From the NCBI RefSeq assembly GCF_023509035.1, contig NZ_CP075583.1:3286001-3350000 (forward strand): a stretch of DNA of 64,000 nt, in the 5' to 3' direction. The position numbers and the translations under genes were made by a program. A model generated the notes under the pieces. That model was not told the origin of the DNA and searched no databases. It saw nothing but the letters and a program-made list of their open reading frames with translations. Below, piece after piece: positions 1 through 8,039 of this stretch; within the stretch, counting starts at the first letter, position 1; each line of letters opens with the position of its first letter. This DNA comes from Janthinobacterium lividum (GTDB taxonomy: Bacteria > Pseudomonadota > Gammaproteobacteria > Burkholderiales > Burkholderiaceae_D).

Positions 1-370
1 CGCTAAGCTCAGTTAATGGGTCATGAAGGGAACTGCCCGCCGTCATGTATTAGGGAAGGCACAAGCGCCCTTGTCTGGCTGGTATTGTAGCTCCAAGCGG
101 CGTGCCGCCACCGCACGCTTGCGCGCCACTTGCAGATAGCACTGGACAGGCTGGAATGCAGTCCCTATAATCCCGCTTCTTTCGAGACAGCAACTTCTCG
201 ATTCGCTGGATGCCTCTGTGAAAGCAGAAGTATTCATCGATAAAAAGGCGTCAGCTTTTTAGCAGTGAAAAGATAGCGGATCATGCGGGGCGGTATTCTG
301 CAAAATCAGCTAAGCGATTGAAAAATCGAACTTTTCAAAGCGAAATGAATACGCTATAATGTTTGCCTGC
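1..370. other. Non-coding region upstream of the tRNA array
   Basis: No convincing gene is visible in this stretch. A short minus-strand open frame (43-237) has no ribosome binding site and does not resemble a known family. Two sigma-70 elements are visible: a full promoter at 143-171 and a TATAAT at 355-360, 10 bases before the first tRNA. A weak A/T-rich hairpin (242-260) ends in five T residues and could terminate a short transcript from the first promoter. Confidence 0.6.
143..171 (+). promoter_or_regulatory. Strong sigma-70 promoter with no obvious gene
   Basis: TGGACA (143-148) and TATAAT (166-171) are separated by exactly 17 bases, so only one position of the two hexamers departs from consensus. 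Transcription would begin near 178. Nothing coding follows before the tRNA at 371. The promoter could drive the tRNA array with a long leader, or a small RNA ending at the T-rich hairpin at 242-260. Confidence 0.55.
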
Positions 371-447
371 GCGGCTGTAGCTCAGCTGGATAGAGTACTT
401 GGCTACGAACCAAGGGGTCGTGGGTTCAATTCCTGCCAGCCGCACCA
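371..447 (+). tRNA. tRNA-Arg(ACG), copy 1
   Basis: This is a 77-base cloverleaf with the 3' CCA encoded. The acceptor stem GCGGCTG pairs with CAGCCGC. The anticodon stem CTTGG/CCAAG encloses the loop CTACGAA, whose anticodon ACG reads arginine CGN codons. The T loop is GTTCAAT-like. A TATAAT lies at 355-360, just upstream. The sequence is identical to the three following copies. Confidence 0.97.
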
Positions 448-455
448 GAATACTG

Positions 456-478
456 AAAATCAGACTTTGTCTGGTTTT
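456..478 (+). terminator. Weak terminator after tRNA copy 1
   Basis: CAGAC (461-465) and GTCTG (469-473) pair across a three-base loop. Flanking A and T runs extend the stem, followed by four T residues. It is a short hairpin, so termination may be incomplete. Confidence 0.45.
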
Positions 479-529
479 GTTGTAACAAGTTTGATCTCCA
501 TGTTGTTGATGGAATGTTGTAGAAGTTTT

Positions 530-606
530 GCGGCTGTAGCTCAGCTGGATAGAGTACTTGGCTACGAACCAAGGGGTCGTGGGTTCAATTCCTGCCAGCC
601 GCACCA
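530..606 (+). tRNA. tRNA-Arg(ACG), copy 2
   Basis: Identical over 77 bases to copy 1, including the ACG anticodon and the encoded CCA. The spacer from copy 1 is 82 bases and unrelated in sequence to the other spacers, so only the tRNA itself is conserved between copies. No clear promoter of its own is visible. Confidence 0.97.
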
Positions 607-616
607 GTATTGCCGG

Positions 617-637
617 AACGGAGTTCGCTTCGTTTTG
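617..637 (+). terminator. Short hairpin after tRNA copy 2
   Basis: AACGGAG (617-623) and CTTCGTT (628-634) pair, with one G-T wobble, across a TTCG tetraloop and are followed by TTT. It has the form of a small intrinsic terminator. Confidence 0.45.
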
Positions 638-684
638 ATGAAAGTTTCAAGCTTCGCGCAGTCCGGCGAAGTGTGTCAGAGTTT

Positions 685-761
685 GCGGCTGTAGCTCAGC
701 TGGATAGAGTACTTGGCTACGAACCAAGGGGTCGTGGGTTCAATTCCTGCCAGCCGCACCA
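685..761 (+). tRNA. tRNA-Arg(ACG), copy 3
   Basis: Identical over 77 bases to the other three copies, with anticodon ACG and encoded CCA. It is followed within 20 bases by the strongest hairpin terminator of the array, so transcripts starting upstream probably end here. Confidence 0.97.
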
Positions 762-780
762 GTATCAGCAGTAGTGAAAA

Positions 781-812
781 AACCCGGAAAGTTCGCTTTC
801 CGGGTTTTTTTT
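781..812 (+). terminator. Intrinsic terminator after tRNA copy 3
   Basis: An inverted repeat of AACCCGGAAAG with CTTTCCGGGTT around a short TTCG-containing loop is followed by a T run. It is a textbook Rho-independent terminator and separates copies 1-3 from copy 4. Confidence 0.9.
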
Positions 813-883
813 CGTCCTCGTGGCGGGCAGGCAGCGCTCATGCTGGCGGCCTGGGCAATTGTGAAATATCCGCACGGCGCCCT

Positions 884-911
884 TTGCCATTCTGCAAAGC
901 CCTGCTATAAT
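884..911 (+). promoter_or_regulatory. Promoter of tRNA-Arg copy 4
   Basis: TTGCCA (884-889) and a perfect TATAAT (906-911) are spaced 16 bases apart. The predicted start at about 918 is four bases before the tRNA. Together with the terminator at 781-812, this makes copy 4 an independent transcription unit. Confidence 0.8.
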
Positions 912-921
912 CTTGTCTTAG

Positions 922-998
922 GCGGCTGTAGCTCAGCTGGATAGAGTACTTGGCTACGAACCAAGGGGTCGTGGGTTCAATTCCTGCCAGCCGCACCA
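922..998 (+). tRNA. tRNA-Arg(ACG), copy 4
   Basis: The fourth identical 77-base copy, with anticodon ACG and encoded CCA. Unlike copies 2 and 3 it has a well-formed promoter of its own. A strong terminator follows within ten bases. Confidence 0.97.
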
Positions 999-1005
999 GA
1001 ATATT

Positions 1006-1038
1006 GGGGGTCAGATTGTAAAATCTGATCCCCTTTTT
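1006..1038 (+). terminator. Terminator after the tRNA array
   Basis: A stem of about twelve base pairs (GGGGGTCAGATT with AATCTGATCCCC, one wobble) is followed by TTTTT. It also lies just beyond the stop codon of the convergent AraC-type gene and could serve that side. Confidence 0.85.
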
Positions 1039-1053
1039 CGTTTCCGAATGGAT

Positions 1054-1929
1054 TTACGCTGCGCCTGTGGCGCCGCGCCGGTATTGCAGGCGAAACGCGC
1101 GCGGCGTGACTTGCCTGGCGGCGCGGAACTGGCGGTTGAAATGCGCCAGGTTGCGGTAGCCCGCCTCTTGCGCGATGACGGCGATGGCCAGATTGCTTTC
1201 GATCAGCTGTTGGCAGGCGCGGCCGATGCGCAGCCGCGCCAGGTACTCGCCCGGCGTGCAATGCGCGTGGCGCTTGAAACAGCGGTGGAAGGCGCCCAGC
1301 GACAGGGCCGCCTTCTGTGCCAACGTCTCCAGTGCAATCTCTTCCCGGAAATGCGCGTGCATGAAATCGAATACGACCTTCATGCGCTGTTGCTGCGCAT
1401 CGGCATGCATCGGCGCCAGCGCTTCCGAGGTCAGCGGCTGCGCGGCGTCATCGCCCGCCAGGTCCAGCAGCACGTCGAGCAACAGCGGCAGGCGCTGCGG
1501 TACAGGCAGCGCATTCAATTGCAGCAGTTTATTTGCGCTGCGCGCGCTCGTTGCCGGTGAAAAATGCAGGGCAGGGCCGGCGCGGCGCGCCAGTTGCCGC
1601 AAGCTGTGCAATTCTGGAAAACAGGCCGCCAGCTGCTCCACCCACTCGAGCGAAAACCACACGACGACGGCCAGCATGGCTTGCGTGCCGTCGATGCGCT
1701 CGCTGGCCGACCAGGTATGCGGCAAATTCGGCCCCAGCAGCACCAGGTCGCCCGGTTCGAAGTCACCCAGGTGGTCGCCGATGTAGCGTTGCCCCCGCGC
1801 ATTGACCGTCAGGGTCAGTTCGAATTGCGGGTGGTAATGCCAGAGGAAGGGAATGGCATCGAGTTCGCGCCACAGCAAGCCCCAGGAGTGGCCCGTCGGG
1901 ATTGTGACCTGTTCGAATAAAGGCGTCAT
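1054..1929 (-). CDS. AraC family transcriptional regulator
   Basis: A 291-residue DNA-binding regulator. The N-terminal half (about 1-150) is a cupin-like effector-sensing domain with the pattern HYHPQFELTL and a GDLVLLGPNLPHTW segment. The C-terminal part (about 185-285) contains the two helix-turn-helix motifs of the AraC/XylS family, including the conserved AGYRNLAHFNRQFR segment. It diverges from the phytanoyl-CoA dioxygenase gene, with 115 bases between the starts. Control of that operon is therefore likely, but it is inferred from gene arrangement only. The inducer is unknown. ATG start at 1929. Confidence 0.9.
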   Translation of the reverse strand: MTPLFEQVTIPTGHSWGLLWRELDAIPFLWHYHPQFELTLTVNARGQRYIGDHLGDFEPGDLVLLGPNLPHTWSASERIDGTQAMLAVVVWFSLEWVEQLAACFPELHSLRQLARRAGPALHFSPATSARSANKLLQLNALPVPQRLPLLLDVLLDLAGDDAAQPLTSEALAPMHADAQQQRMKVVFDFMHAHFREEIALETLAQKAALSLGAFHRCFKRHAHCTPGEYLARLRIGRACQQLIESNLAIAVIAQEAGYRNLAHFNRQFRAARQVTPRAFRLQYRRGATGAA

Positions 1930-2044
1930 TGTGACGTTTTGATGGTCTAAATAGTCAGGATAGTATCAGCATTGGCCGCTCAGCGCGCATTTCAACTGGC
2001 CGTACCATCGCACAATCTGTCTCACACCAACACAGGAGGCAGCG

Positions 2045-3001
2045 ATGCAGAACCCATACCAATACGGCGAAGACCGTCCCGGCAACCCGTCCGTGGCCTA
2101 CACGGAACAGACCCAGTTGCGCGACATCCAGAAACAGCTGCCGCTGCGCGTGCTGTCCGACAGTGATTTTTTGCACTGGCAAACCTACGGTTACGTCATC
2201 GTCAAGGATGCGGTGTCTGCCGAACAGGTGCGCCGCACAACAGATTTCCTGTGGGAATTTCAGGGACTCGACCAGCACGACCCTGCCACCTGGAACCGGG
2301 ACCAGTTGCGCGACCACGCGATGAAGGAACTCAACGGTTCCGGCATGGTCGAGGCCTATCACAACCAGACCCTGTGGGATAACCGCCAGACACCGCGCGT
2401 GGTTGACGCTTTTGTCGATATCTGGGACCGCGCAGACTTGTGGGTGACCATCGACCGCGCCAACCTGAACACGCCGAATAATGGCAAGCGCAAGTTTGGC
2501 GGCTTCATCCACTGGGATGCGGACACCACGCTCGACCCGCTGCCCGTCAACGTGCAGGGTGTGCTGGCACTGTCCGACACCTCACCCGAGAGCGGCGGTT
2601 TTCAGTGCTATCCAGAGCTGTTTAACAACTTGCTGGCATGGCGCAAGACGGTGCCGCTTGATCGCAACCCGTGGCAGCCGGACCTGGCGACGGTGCCGTA
2701 CCCGATGGAATTCATCGCCATGAAGAAAGGGGAGTTGTTGATCTTTAACAGCCTGCTGGCGCACGGCATCCGCCCGAACACATCTACGGACCAGGTGCGC
2801 CTGGCGCAATACATATCCTTTACGCCCGCGCAGGAAAACAATGCCAGCCTGCGCGACTGGCGCGTGCAAAGCTGGCGCGAACGCAGCGCACCGCAAGGCT
2901 ATGCGTTTCCCGGCGACCCCGAGCAAAAGGAAAAGCTGCGCTATCCGCAAGCGCGCCTGAGCGAACTGGGCGAGAAAATCCTCGGCGCGCGCGACTGGTA
3001 A
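2045..3001 (+). CDS. Phytanoyl-CoA dioxygenase family protein (Fe(II)/2-oxoglutarate oxygenase)
   Basis: A 318-residue member of the PhyH superfamily of non-haem iron, 2-oxoglutarate-dependent oxygenases. The iron-binding facial triad appears as HWDAD (near residue 157) and a distal LLAHGIRPN histidine, with a following arginine in QVRLAQY for 2-oxoglutarate. The ATG is preceded by AGGAGG about seven bases upstream. It sits between a divergent AraC regulator and a downstream FMN-dependent alpha-hydroxyacid dehydrogenase on the same strand, 92 bases apart. This suggests a small oxidation pathway in which a hydroxylated product may be oxidised further. The substrate cannot be read from the sequence. 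Confidence 0.85.
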   Translation: MQNPYQYGEDRPGNPSVAYTEQTQLRDIQKQLPLRVLSDSDFLHWQTYGYVIVKDAVSAEQVRRTTDFLWEFQGLDQHDPATWNRDQLRDHAMKELNGSGMVEAYHNQTLWDNRQTPRVVDAFVDIWDRADLWVTIDRANLNTPNNGKRKFGGFIHWDADTTLDPLPVNVQGVLALSDTSPESGGFQCYPELFNNLLAWRKTVPLDRNPWQPDLATVPYPMEFIAMKKGELLIFNSLLAHGIRPNTSTDQVRLAQYISFTPAQENNASLRDWRVQSWRERSAPQGYAFPGDPEQKEKLRYPQARLSELGEKILGARDW

Positions 3002-3093
3002 GCTACGCCCTGTCCGTCAGTCTTGCCTGCCGGATAGACAATTGCCGGTAAATGCACGATCATGGTTCGACTTGCCATCGACCGAGGAAACGC

Positions 3094-4239
3094 ATGAGTA
3101 TCATCACCTGCATCGAAGACTTGCGCGTGCTGGCCCAGAAACGGGTGCCGCGCATGTTTTACGACTACGCCGATTCCGGTTCCTGGACGGAATCGACTTA
3201 CCGTGCCAACAGCAGCGATTTCGCCAGGATCAAGTTCCGCCAGCGCGTGGCCGTCAACCTGGAAAACCGCAGCCTCGCCTCGACCATGGTGGGCCAGCAC
3301 GTGTCGATGCCGGTGGCACTGTCGCCCACGGGCTTGACGGGCATGCAGCATGCGGATGGCGAAATCCTCGCGGCCCAGGCCGCCGAGAAGTTCGGCGTGC
3401 CGTTCACCCTGTCGACCATGAGCATCTGCTCGATCGAAGACGTGGCGGCGAACACGACGAAACCGTTCTGGTTCCAGCTGTATGTGATGAAGGACCGCGA
3501 ATTCATCAACCGTCTGATCGACCGCGCCAAGGCGGCGAAATGTGGCGCTCTCGTGTTGACGCTGGACTTGCAGGTGCTGGGCCAGCGCCACAAGGACTTG
3601 CGCAACGGCCTGTCGGCGCCACCGAAATTGACGATTCCGAATATCCTCAACATGGCCACCAAGCCGCGCTGGGTGGCGGGCATGCTGGGCACGAAACGGC
3701 GCGGCTTCGGCAACATCGTCGGCCACGCCACGTCCGTCTCCGACATGTCGTCGTTGTCTGCCTGGACGCAGCAGCAGTTCGACCTGAGCCTGTCGTGGGC
3801 GGACGTGGAATGGATCAAGCAGCGCTGGGGCGGCAAACTCATCATCAAGGGCATCATGGACCCGGAAGACGCGCGCCTGGCCGTCAACAGCGGCGCCGAT
3901 GCACTGATCGTCTCGAACCACGGCGGGCGTCAGCTCGATGGCGCGCAATCGTCGATCGAAGCCTTGCCAGCTATCGTCGACGCAGTCGGCAGCCAGATTG
4001 AAGTGCACATGGACGGCGGCATCCGCTCGGGCCAGGACGTGCTCAAGGCCGTGGCCCTGGGCGCGAAAGGCGTGTACATCGGCCGCCCATTTTTATATGG
4101 CCTGGGTGCCATGGGCGGGCCGGGCGTCACCAAATGCCTGGACATCATCCGCAATGAACTTGATTTGACGATGGCGTTTTGCGGCTTGCGCGACCTGCAG
4201 CATGTAGATAAAAAAATCCTGCTGCCGGGAACGTTTTAA
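3094..4239 (+). CDS. lldD: FMN-dependent alpha-hydroxyacid dehydrogenase (LldD-like L-lactate dehydrogenase)
   Basis: 381 residues, the normal length for the family that oxidises L-2-hydroxyacids such as lactate and passes electrons to quinones or oxygen. The catalytic and FMN-binding signature SNHGGRQLDG is present, with the active-site His at about residue 276. The phosphate-binding GGIRSGQDVLKAVALGA and the N-terminal DYADSGSWTE segment are also typical. I chose the ATG at 3094 because GAGGAAA lies just upstream; a longer in-frame version from 3052 lacks this. Substrate could be lactate or another hydroxyacid; proximity to PhyH argues for caution about the lactate name. Confidence 0.85.
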   Translation: MSIITCIEDLRVLAQKRVPRMFYDYADSGSWTESTYRANSSDFARIKFRQRVAVNLENRSLASTMVGQHVSMPVALSPTGLTGMQHADGEILAAQAAEKFGVPFTLSTMSICSIEDVAANTTKPFWFQLYVMKDREFINRLIDRAKAAKCGALVLTLDLQVLGQRHKDLRNGLSAPPKLTIPNILNMATKPRWVAGMLGTKRRGFGNIVGHATSVSDMSSLSAWTQQQFDLSLSWADVEWIKQRWGGKLIIKGIMDPEDARLAVNSGADALIVSNHGGRQLDGAQSSIEALPAIVDAVGSQIEVHMDGGIRSGQDVLKAVALGAKGVYIGRPFLYGLGAMGGPGVTKCLDIIRNELDLTMAFCGLRDLQHVDKKILLPGTF

Positions 4240-4742
4240 GCTTCTATCCGCACAATATCAAAACCTTCCGACGCCTGGGGCGGCACGAAGTGGCGCGTGA
4301 TGGCGTCAAAATCAGCATCGCTGGTGGAGAACGGGTACAGCCCGCTGGCATTGCGCTGGCGCAAGCGCGCCTTGCATTCGTCATCTGGCACGTCGAGGTA
4401 ATGCAGCACGTGCGGCGTGCCCGCCTGCTGGAACAGTTCGCGCATCCAGGCGCGGCTGGCCGGTGTATTTGCGGGAAAATCGAGCACGACGGACACGCCC
4501 GCCTGCAGCATCTGCAGGCACAAAGGGGCGATGGCCGCGCGCAGCCGCACCGCGCACGCCGCGTAGTCGGCCAGGCTGGCGATCTGGCCCGGATACAGCT
4601 GCGCCAGCAAGCTGTCTTCGCTGATGCGCACGGTGTGGGGTGCGCTGGCCAGCCGGGCCGTCAGGGTGGATTTGCCCGAAGCAATCTTGCCGCACACGAG
4701 GTGCAGGGTGGGGGAACTGTTGGTGCTGGAAGTAGGGGACAT
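4236..4742 (-). CDS. Small P-loop ATPase / predicted kinase
   Basis: A 168-residue protein with a Walker A motif GKIASGKST near residue 18. The downstream pattern (SEDSLLAQLYPGQ, then VVLDFPANTP and a DVPDDECKARLRQRN helix) matches small ATP-binding proteins of the zeta-toxin/adenylylsulfate-kinase-like group often annotated as predicted kinases. It overlaps tail to tail with the dehydrogenase stop by four bases, so the two genes converge. The substrate is unknown. Confidence 0.75.
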   Translation of the reverse strand: MSPTSSTNSSPTLHLVCGKIASGKSTLTARLASAPHTVRISEDSLLAQLYPGQIASLADYAACAVRLRAAIAPLCLQMLQAGVSVVLDFPANTPASRAWMRELFQQAGTPHVLHYLDVPDDECKARLRQRNASGLYPFSTSDADFDAITRHFVPPQASEGFDIVRIEA

Positions 4743-4800
4743 GGTCGCTCGCTAAAAAGAAATATAGCCTGCGAGACGTCTTGATCAATTGCTGCAAATC

Positions 4801-4823
4801 AAAGCCGCCTCCCGGGCGGCTTT
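4801..4823 (-). terminator. Inverted repeat between 4742 and 4935
   Basis: AAAGCCGCC and GGCGGCTTT pair perfectly across a short CCCG-containing loop. It lies downstream of the minus-strand gene ending at 4935 and is a plausible terminator for it, though the following T tract on that strand is interrupted. Confidence 0.5.
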
Positions 4824-4934
4824 GGCAATCACTGTCCTGCTAAGCCACCATCGGTCGAATGGCGGCAATAATCGATGGCAGGGGAGGAAATGGCGATTGC
4901 ATGGCGCAACGATGCCATGGAATGGCTGGCGCTG

Positions 4935-5588
4935 TCAATTGCCGATGTGCGTCCATGGCTCGCGGAATGTGGCCGCATCGAGCGGCCGCGCATGCGGGTC
5001 GTCGGGCTGGAACAGGCCGCCGATCAGCATATCCTGGATGGCGCCCGTGAAACCGCCATATGCGGCGCAGCCCCACTGACGTTGCGTGCGGGCGAAGACG
5101 ACGGCGTCTTGCTGCGCTGCCAGTTCTGCCAGGGATGGCCGCAAGGTGGCGGCCGCTTCCGGGCCCATGTCCGTAGCGATGGCGCACACCAGGCGCTGGC
5201 TGAATTGCAGGGGCTTGCCTGCCCGTCCCAGCAGTGATTCGTTGGCCAGGGCGAGGAACAAATCGGGTGCCTGGTCGTCCTTTTCGCAGGTCGTCCACGA
5301 TGGCGCCCACGCTTCCAGGCTCATGAAGCGGGCTTCGCGTGTTTCCGGCGTGTGCGTCCACTTCGCGTGCGACTTGTCGTCCCAGCCCAGGCGGCCAAAG
5401 GGAATCGACTTGCCCTTGGGATTGTATTGATGGCTGCGCACGCCGGCCTTGCCCCTCGCGCTAGCCTGCGCCATGAGCCCATCGAGGCTGGCGGCAAACG
5501 GCGTCCATTGCGCCGCATCCCACAGCGGCGGCGCATCGGGCGCGGCCAGCAGCAGGAATACCTCGTAATCACGTGAAAAAAACGCCAT
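4935..5588 (-). CDS. Conserved-looking hypothetical protein
   Basis: 217 residues. I do not recognise the family. No signal peptide or membrane segment is visible. The composition is ordinary for this genome, with several Trp residues and a possible globular fold. ATG start at 5588. It is separated from the CPBP protease gene on the same strand by only 41 bases, so the two may be co-transcribed. No function is proposed. Confidence 0.65.
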   Translation of the reverse strand: MAFFSRDYEVFLLLAAPDAPPLWDAAQWTPFAASLDGLMAQASARGKAGVRSHQYNPKGKSIPFGRLGWDDKSHAKWTHTPETREARFMSLEAWAPSWTTCEKDDQAPDLFLALANESLLGRAGKPLQFSQRLVCAIATDMGPEAAATLRPSLAELAAQQDAVVFARTQRQWGCAAYGGFTGAIQDMLIGGLFQPDDPHARPLDAATFREPWTHIGN

Positions 5589-5629
5589 GCGGATTCCTTG
5601 GTATCGGGATGGAAAATCTTGTCACAATA

Positions 5630-6397
5630 TTATAGTTGTAGTTGCGACATGGCGACGCGCTGGCTGGGGCGCAGCAGGTAGACGCCGTACAGGCACAAGG
5701 GCAGCACGGCCAGCAGGGCGATATACGGCAGGATCGATGCGCCGTCTTCGCCCGGGTTCGGCAAGGTGGCCGTCACCAGCGCGTAGTCCCACAGTCCATG
5801 TACGAGGACCATGGGCCAGATGGAGCGGGTGCGCAGGCGAATGGCTGCATAGCCGACGCCCTGCAGGGTGGCGGCCACCGCTTGCCACAAGGCGCCGCTG
5901 ACGTCTCCCGTGGCCAGGCCGTTGGCGGTATGGGCCAGGCCGAATAGCATCGATGACATCAAGACGGCCGGCCAGACGGCGTAGCGGTCCAGCATGCCTT
6001 GCAGCAAGATGGCGCGGAACATCAATTCTTCCGAGATGGCCACCAGTGCCGCATTGCAAGCCACGATCAGCAGCACACGGGGTTGCGGCCAGCCGCCGGC
6101 CCAGGCCAGCAACAGCATCAGCAGCGCATACAGCAGCGGTGGCCAGACCAGCCACGTGGATTTCCATGGCTGCGGCGCGCACAGGCCCGCCTCGCGGCGT
6201 TGGTCGGACGCCAGCAGCAGCGCCAGCGCGAACAGTGCTGCCAGTGCCCACGACAGGCCGATACGGCCGGTGACGGCGGCGCCCGGCAAGGCGTAGCCGG
6301 CGGATTCCAGCCAGCGGCCGCCCAGGCTCAAGCCCAGCCAGACGGCCAGTGCACCGACGGAGAGCGGCATGGTAAGGTGGATTTTAGGGATGGACAT
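5630..6397 (-). CDS. CPBP family intramembrane metalloprotease
   Basis: 255 residues with about seven hydrophobic segments. The family signature is clear: EE with a downstream Arg in SEELMFR (Glu123, Glu124, Arg128), the LFGLAH histidine (about 156) and a third motif HGLWDY (about 200). Members cleave peptides or prenylated substrates within the inner membrane; in bacteria several act in bacteriocin self-immunity. The role here is unknown. It is probably transcribed together with the downstream hypothetical gene. Confidence 0.88.
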   Translation of the reverse strand: MSIPKIHLTMPLSVGALAVWLGLSLGGRWLESAGYALPGAAVTGRIGLSWALAALFALALLLASDQRREAGLCAPQPWKSTWLVWPPLLYALLMLLLAWAGGWPQPRVLLIVACNAALVAISEELMFRAILLQGMLDRYAVWPAVLMSSMLFGLAHTANGLATGDVSGALWQAVAATLQGVGYAAIRLRTRSIWPMVLVHGLWDYALVTATLPNPGEDGASILPYIALLAVLPLCLYGVYLLRPSQRVAMSQLQL

Positions 6398-6576
6398 GGT
6401 GGGCTTCGGTGTTGGCTGCGTCGGCTACTGCGTACATAAGCGGATCATGAAGTTGCATCAATGATATGGTGGAAATATTGCCATAGTACATTAAAAGCAT
6501 CGTCACAAAATTGCCACATCGTTATAGTTGCATGGAATAATAAGCATTCGTCCGTTTGCCGCCAGACTGGAGCGCC

Positions 6577-7140
6577 ATGACTTACAGCAAGACCATCACC
6601 ACTGAACGATTGATTCTGCGCAAGCCGCAACCATCGGATGAGGCGGCGCAATTCGCCATGCATTCCGACCCCGAAGTGATGCGCTATTTCAGCGAACCAC
6701 CGTGGACCGATGCCAGCCGCGCCGCGCGCCAAATTGCCGAGGACATCGCCGCTTTCGAGAAAGAGGAATTTTTCCGCTTCGCCGTCGAGCTGAAGGCGAC
6801 GGGCGAATACCTGGGCAGCTGCAGCCTGTTTTCCGAGCACCGCCAGAACCGCCGCGCCGAGATCGGCTACGCGCTGGGCCGTCCGTACTGGGGCAACGGT
6901 TATATGCACGAAGCGCTGTCGGCGATGATCGAGTACGCGTTTGTCGAGCGCGACTTGAACCGCCTGGAAGCCGATATCGACCCGCTCAACGCCGGTTCGG
7001 CCAGCGCCCTGGAACGCCAGGGTTTCAACAAGGAAGGTTTTCTGCCTGAACGCTGGATCGTGGCCGGCCACGTCAGCGACTCGGCCCTGTACGGCTTGCT
7101 GCGACGCGAGTGGGAAGCGCGGCGCAAGGGCCCGGCGTGA
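6577..7140 (+). CDS. GNAT family N-acetyltransferase (RimJ/RimL type)
   Basis: 187 residues. The opening TTERLILRKPQPSD and the acetyl-CoA-binding segment around LGRPYWGNGYMHEAL are typical of the RimJ/RimL branch, which acetylates N-terminal amines or small molecules. I chose the ATG at 6577, preceded by CTGGAG; an upstream TTG would add seven residues. Its TGA overlaps the GTG start of the next gene, so the two are translationally coupled. Confidence 0.88.
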   Translation: MTYSKTITTERLILRKPQPSDEAAQFAMHSDPEVMRYFSEPPWTDASRAARQIAEDIAAFEKEEFFRFAVELKATGEYLGSCSLFSEHRQNRRAEIGYALGRPYWGNGYMHEALSAMIEYAFVERDLNRLEADIDPLNAGSASALERQGFNKEGFLPERWIVAGHVSDSALYGLLRREWEARRKGPA

Positions 7141-7484
7141 GCGGACAAGCGATCGACGCGTTCCAGCAATCGCTAGGCCGCAGCCTGCCCACGTACTATC
7201 TGAGTTTTCTCCAGGATGGGCAGGAAGGCGTCCGCGGCGAGCAGGTCCTGCTGTATGGCGCGGACAGTTTGATGGAACGCAATGCCACCTATGACACCGC
7301 GCTGTCCTGTCCCGGCTATATCACCATCGGCGACGACAGCGGCGGGCGCGCCGTCATGCTGGCGCTCGATGGTGCTGAGCGCGCTGTCTACCTGGTGGGC
7401 CATGGCTCCATGCAGCGCGAGGATTTCGAGCTGGCCGCCGATGATTTTGCGTCCTGGCTGGCCACCGATTGCCCGCTAGACTGA
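7137..7484 (+). CDS. SMI1/KNR4 (SUKH-like) family protein
   Basis: 115 residues with a GTG start overlapping the previous stop (GTGA). The N-terminal helix pattern IDAFQQSLGRSLPTYYLSFL, the central YITIGDDSGG and the closing ADDFASWL match SMI1/KNR4/SUKH proteins. Many bacterial SUKH proteins neutralise polymorphic toxins. No toxin gene lies beside it here, so it would be an orphan immunity protein or have another binding role. The assignment rests on motif resemblance only. Confidence 0.7.
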   Translation: MSGQAIDAFQQSLGRSLPTYYLSFLQDGQEGVRGEQVLLYGADSLMERNATYDTALSCPGYITIGDDSGGRAVMLALDGAERAVYLVGHGSMQREDFELAADDFASWLATDCPLD

Positions 7485-7499
7485 GGAGGATGCAAGGCG

Positions 7500-8039
7500 A
7501 TGAAAGTTGTTGATATACCCGGCTCAGACCATCCGCTGGTGACTTTGCGCCACCTGGAGCGCGCTGATGCGCCCGCCTGGTATGCGTACCTGGCCGACCC
7601 CGCTGTTGTGGAACACACGAGCTGGAACTTGCGTTGCATCGACGATCTGCAGGCCAATTTCGATGACTACGCATCGGCCGAGCCGTCTTCGTCGCTACGG
7701 CTGGCCGTGGTGCTGCGCGAGGGCGGCCAGCTGGTCGGCACGATCGGCTTCAATGCCATTTTCCCGCAACACCGCACGGCGGAAATCGCCTACGACCTAG
7801 CGCCCGCTGTCTGGGGGCAGGGCGTGGCCACGTCCCTCGCCGCGTCGGTCGTGGACTGGGGCTTCCGGCACCTTGGCTTCCTGCGCATCCAGGCGACTGT
7901 GCTGGAAAGCAATGAACGTTCGATCCACGTGCTCGAACGCTGCGCTTTCGAGCGGGAAGGCTATCTGCGCTGCTACCGGCAAATTCGCGGAAGATCCGGC
8001 AATTTCTGGCTATACGCACGCATTGCCGGCGTGCAATGA
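7500..8039 (+). CDS. GNAT family N-acetyltransferase
   Basis: 179 residues of the RimJ/RimL-like GNAT fold, with LVTLRHLERADAPAWYAYL at the start and the acetyl-CoA loop in APAVWGQGVATSLA. An out-of-frame ATG lies ten bases upstream next to the GAGGAGG; the correct frame starts at 7500. The stop overlaps the start of the response regulator gene (ATGA), which places the acetyltransferase in the same operon as the two-component system. Confidence 0.87.
   Translation: MKVVDIPGSDHPLVTLRHLERADAPAWYAYLADPAVVEHTSWNLRCIDDLQANFDDYASAEPSSSLRLAVVLREGGQLVGTIGFNAIFPQHRTAEIAYDLAPAVWGQGVATSLAASVVDWGFRHLGFLRIQATVLESNERSIHVLERCAFEREGYLRCYRQIRGRSGNFWLYARIAGVQ

Noticed and set aside
43..237. Minus-strand open frame of 64 codons upstream of the tRNA array
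   Set aside because: No ribosome binding site and no recognisable family; it overlaps a consensus promoter on the other strand.
371..998. The regularly spaced 77-base identical repeats looked at first like a CRISPR-type or mobile repeat array
   Set aside because: Each repeat folds as a complete tRNA-Arg with CCA, and spacers vary from about 78 to 160 bases.
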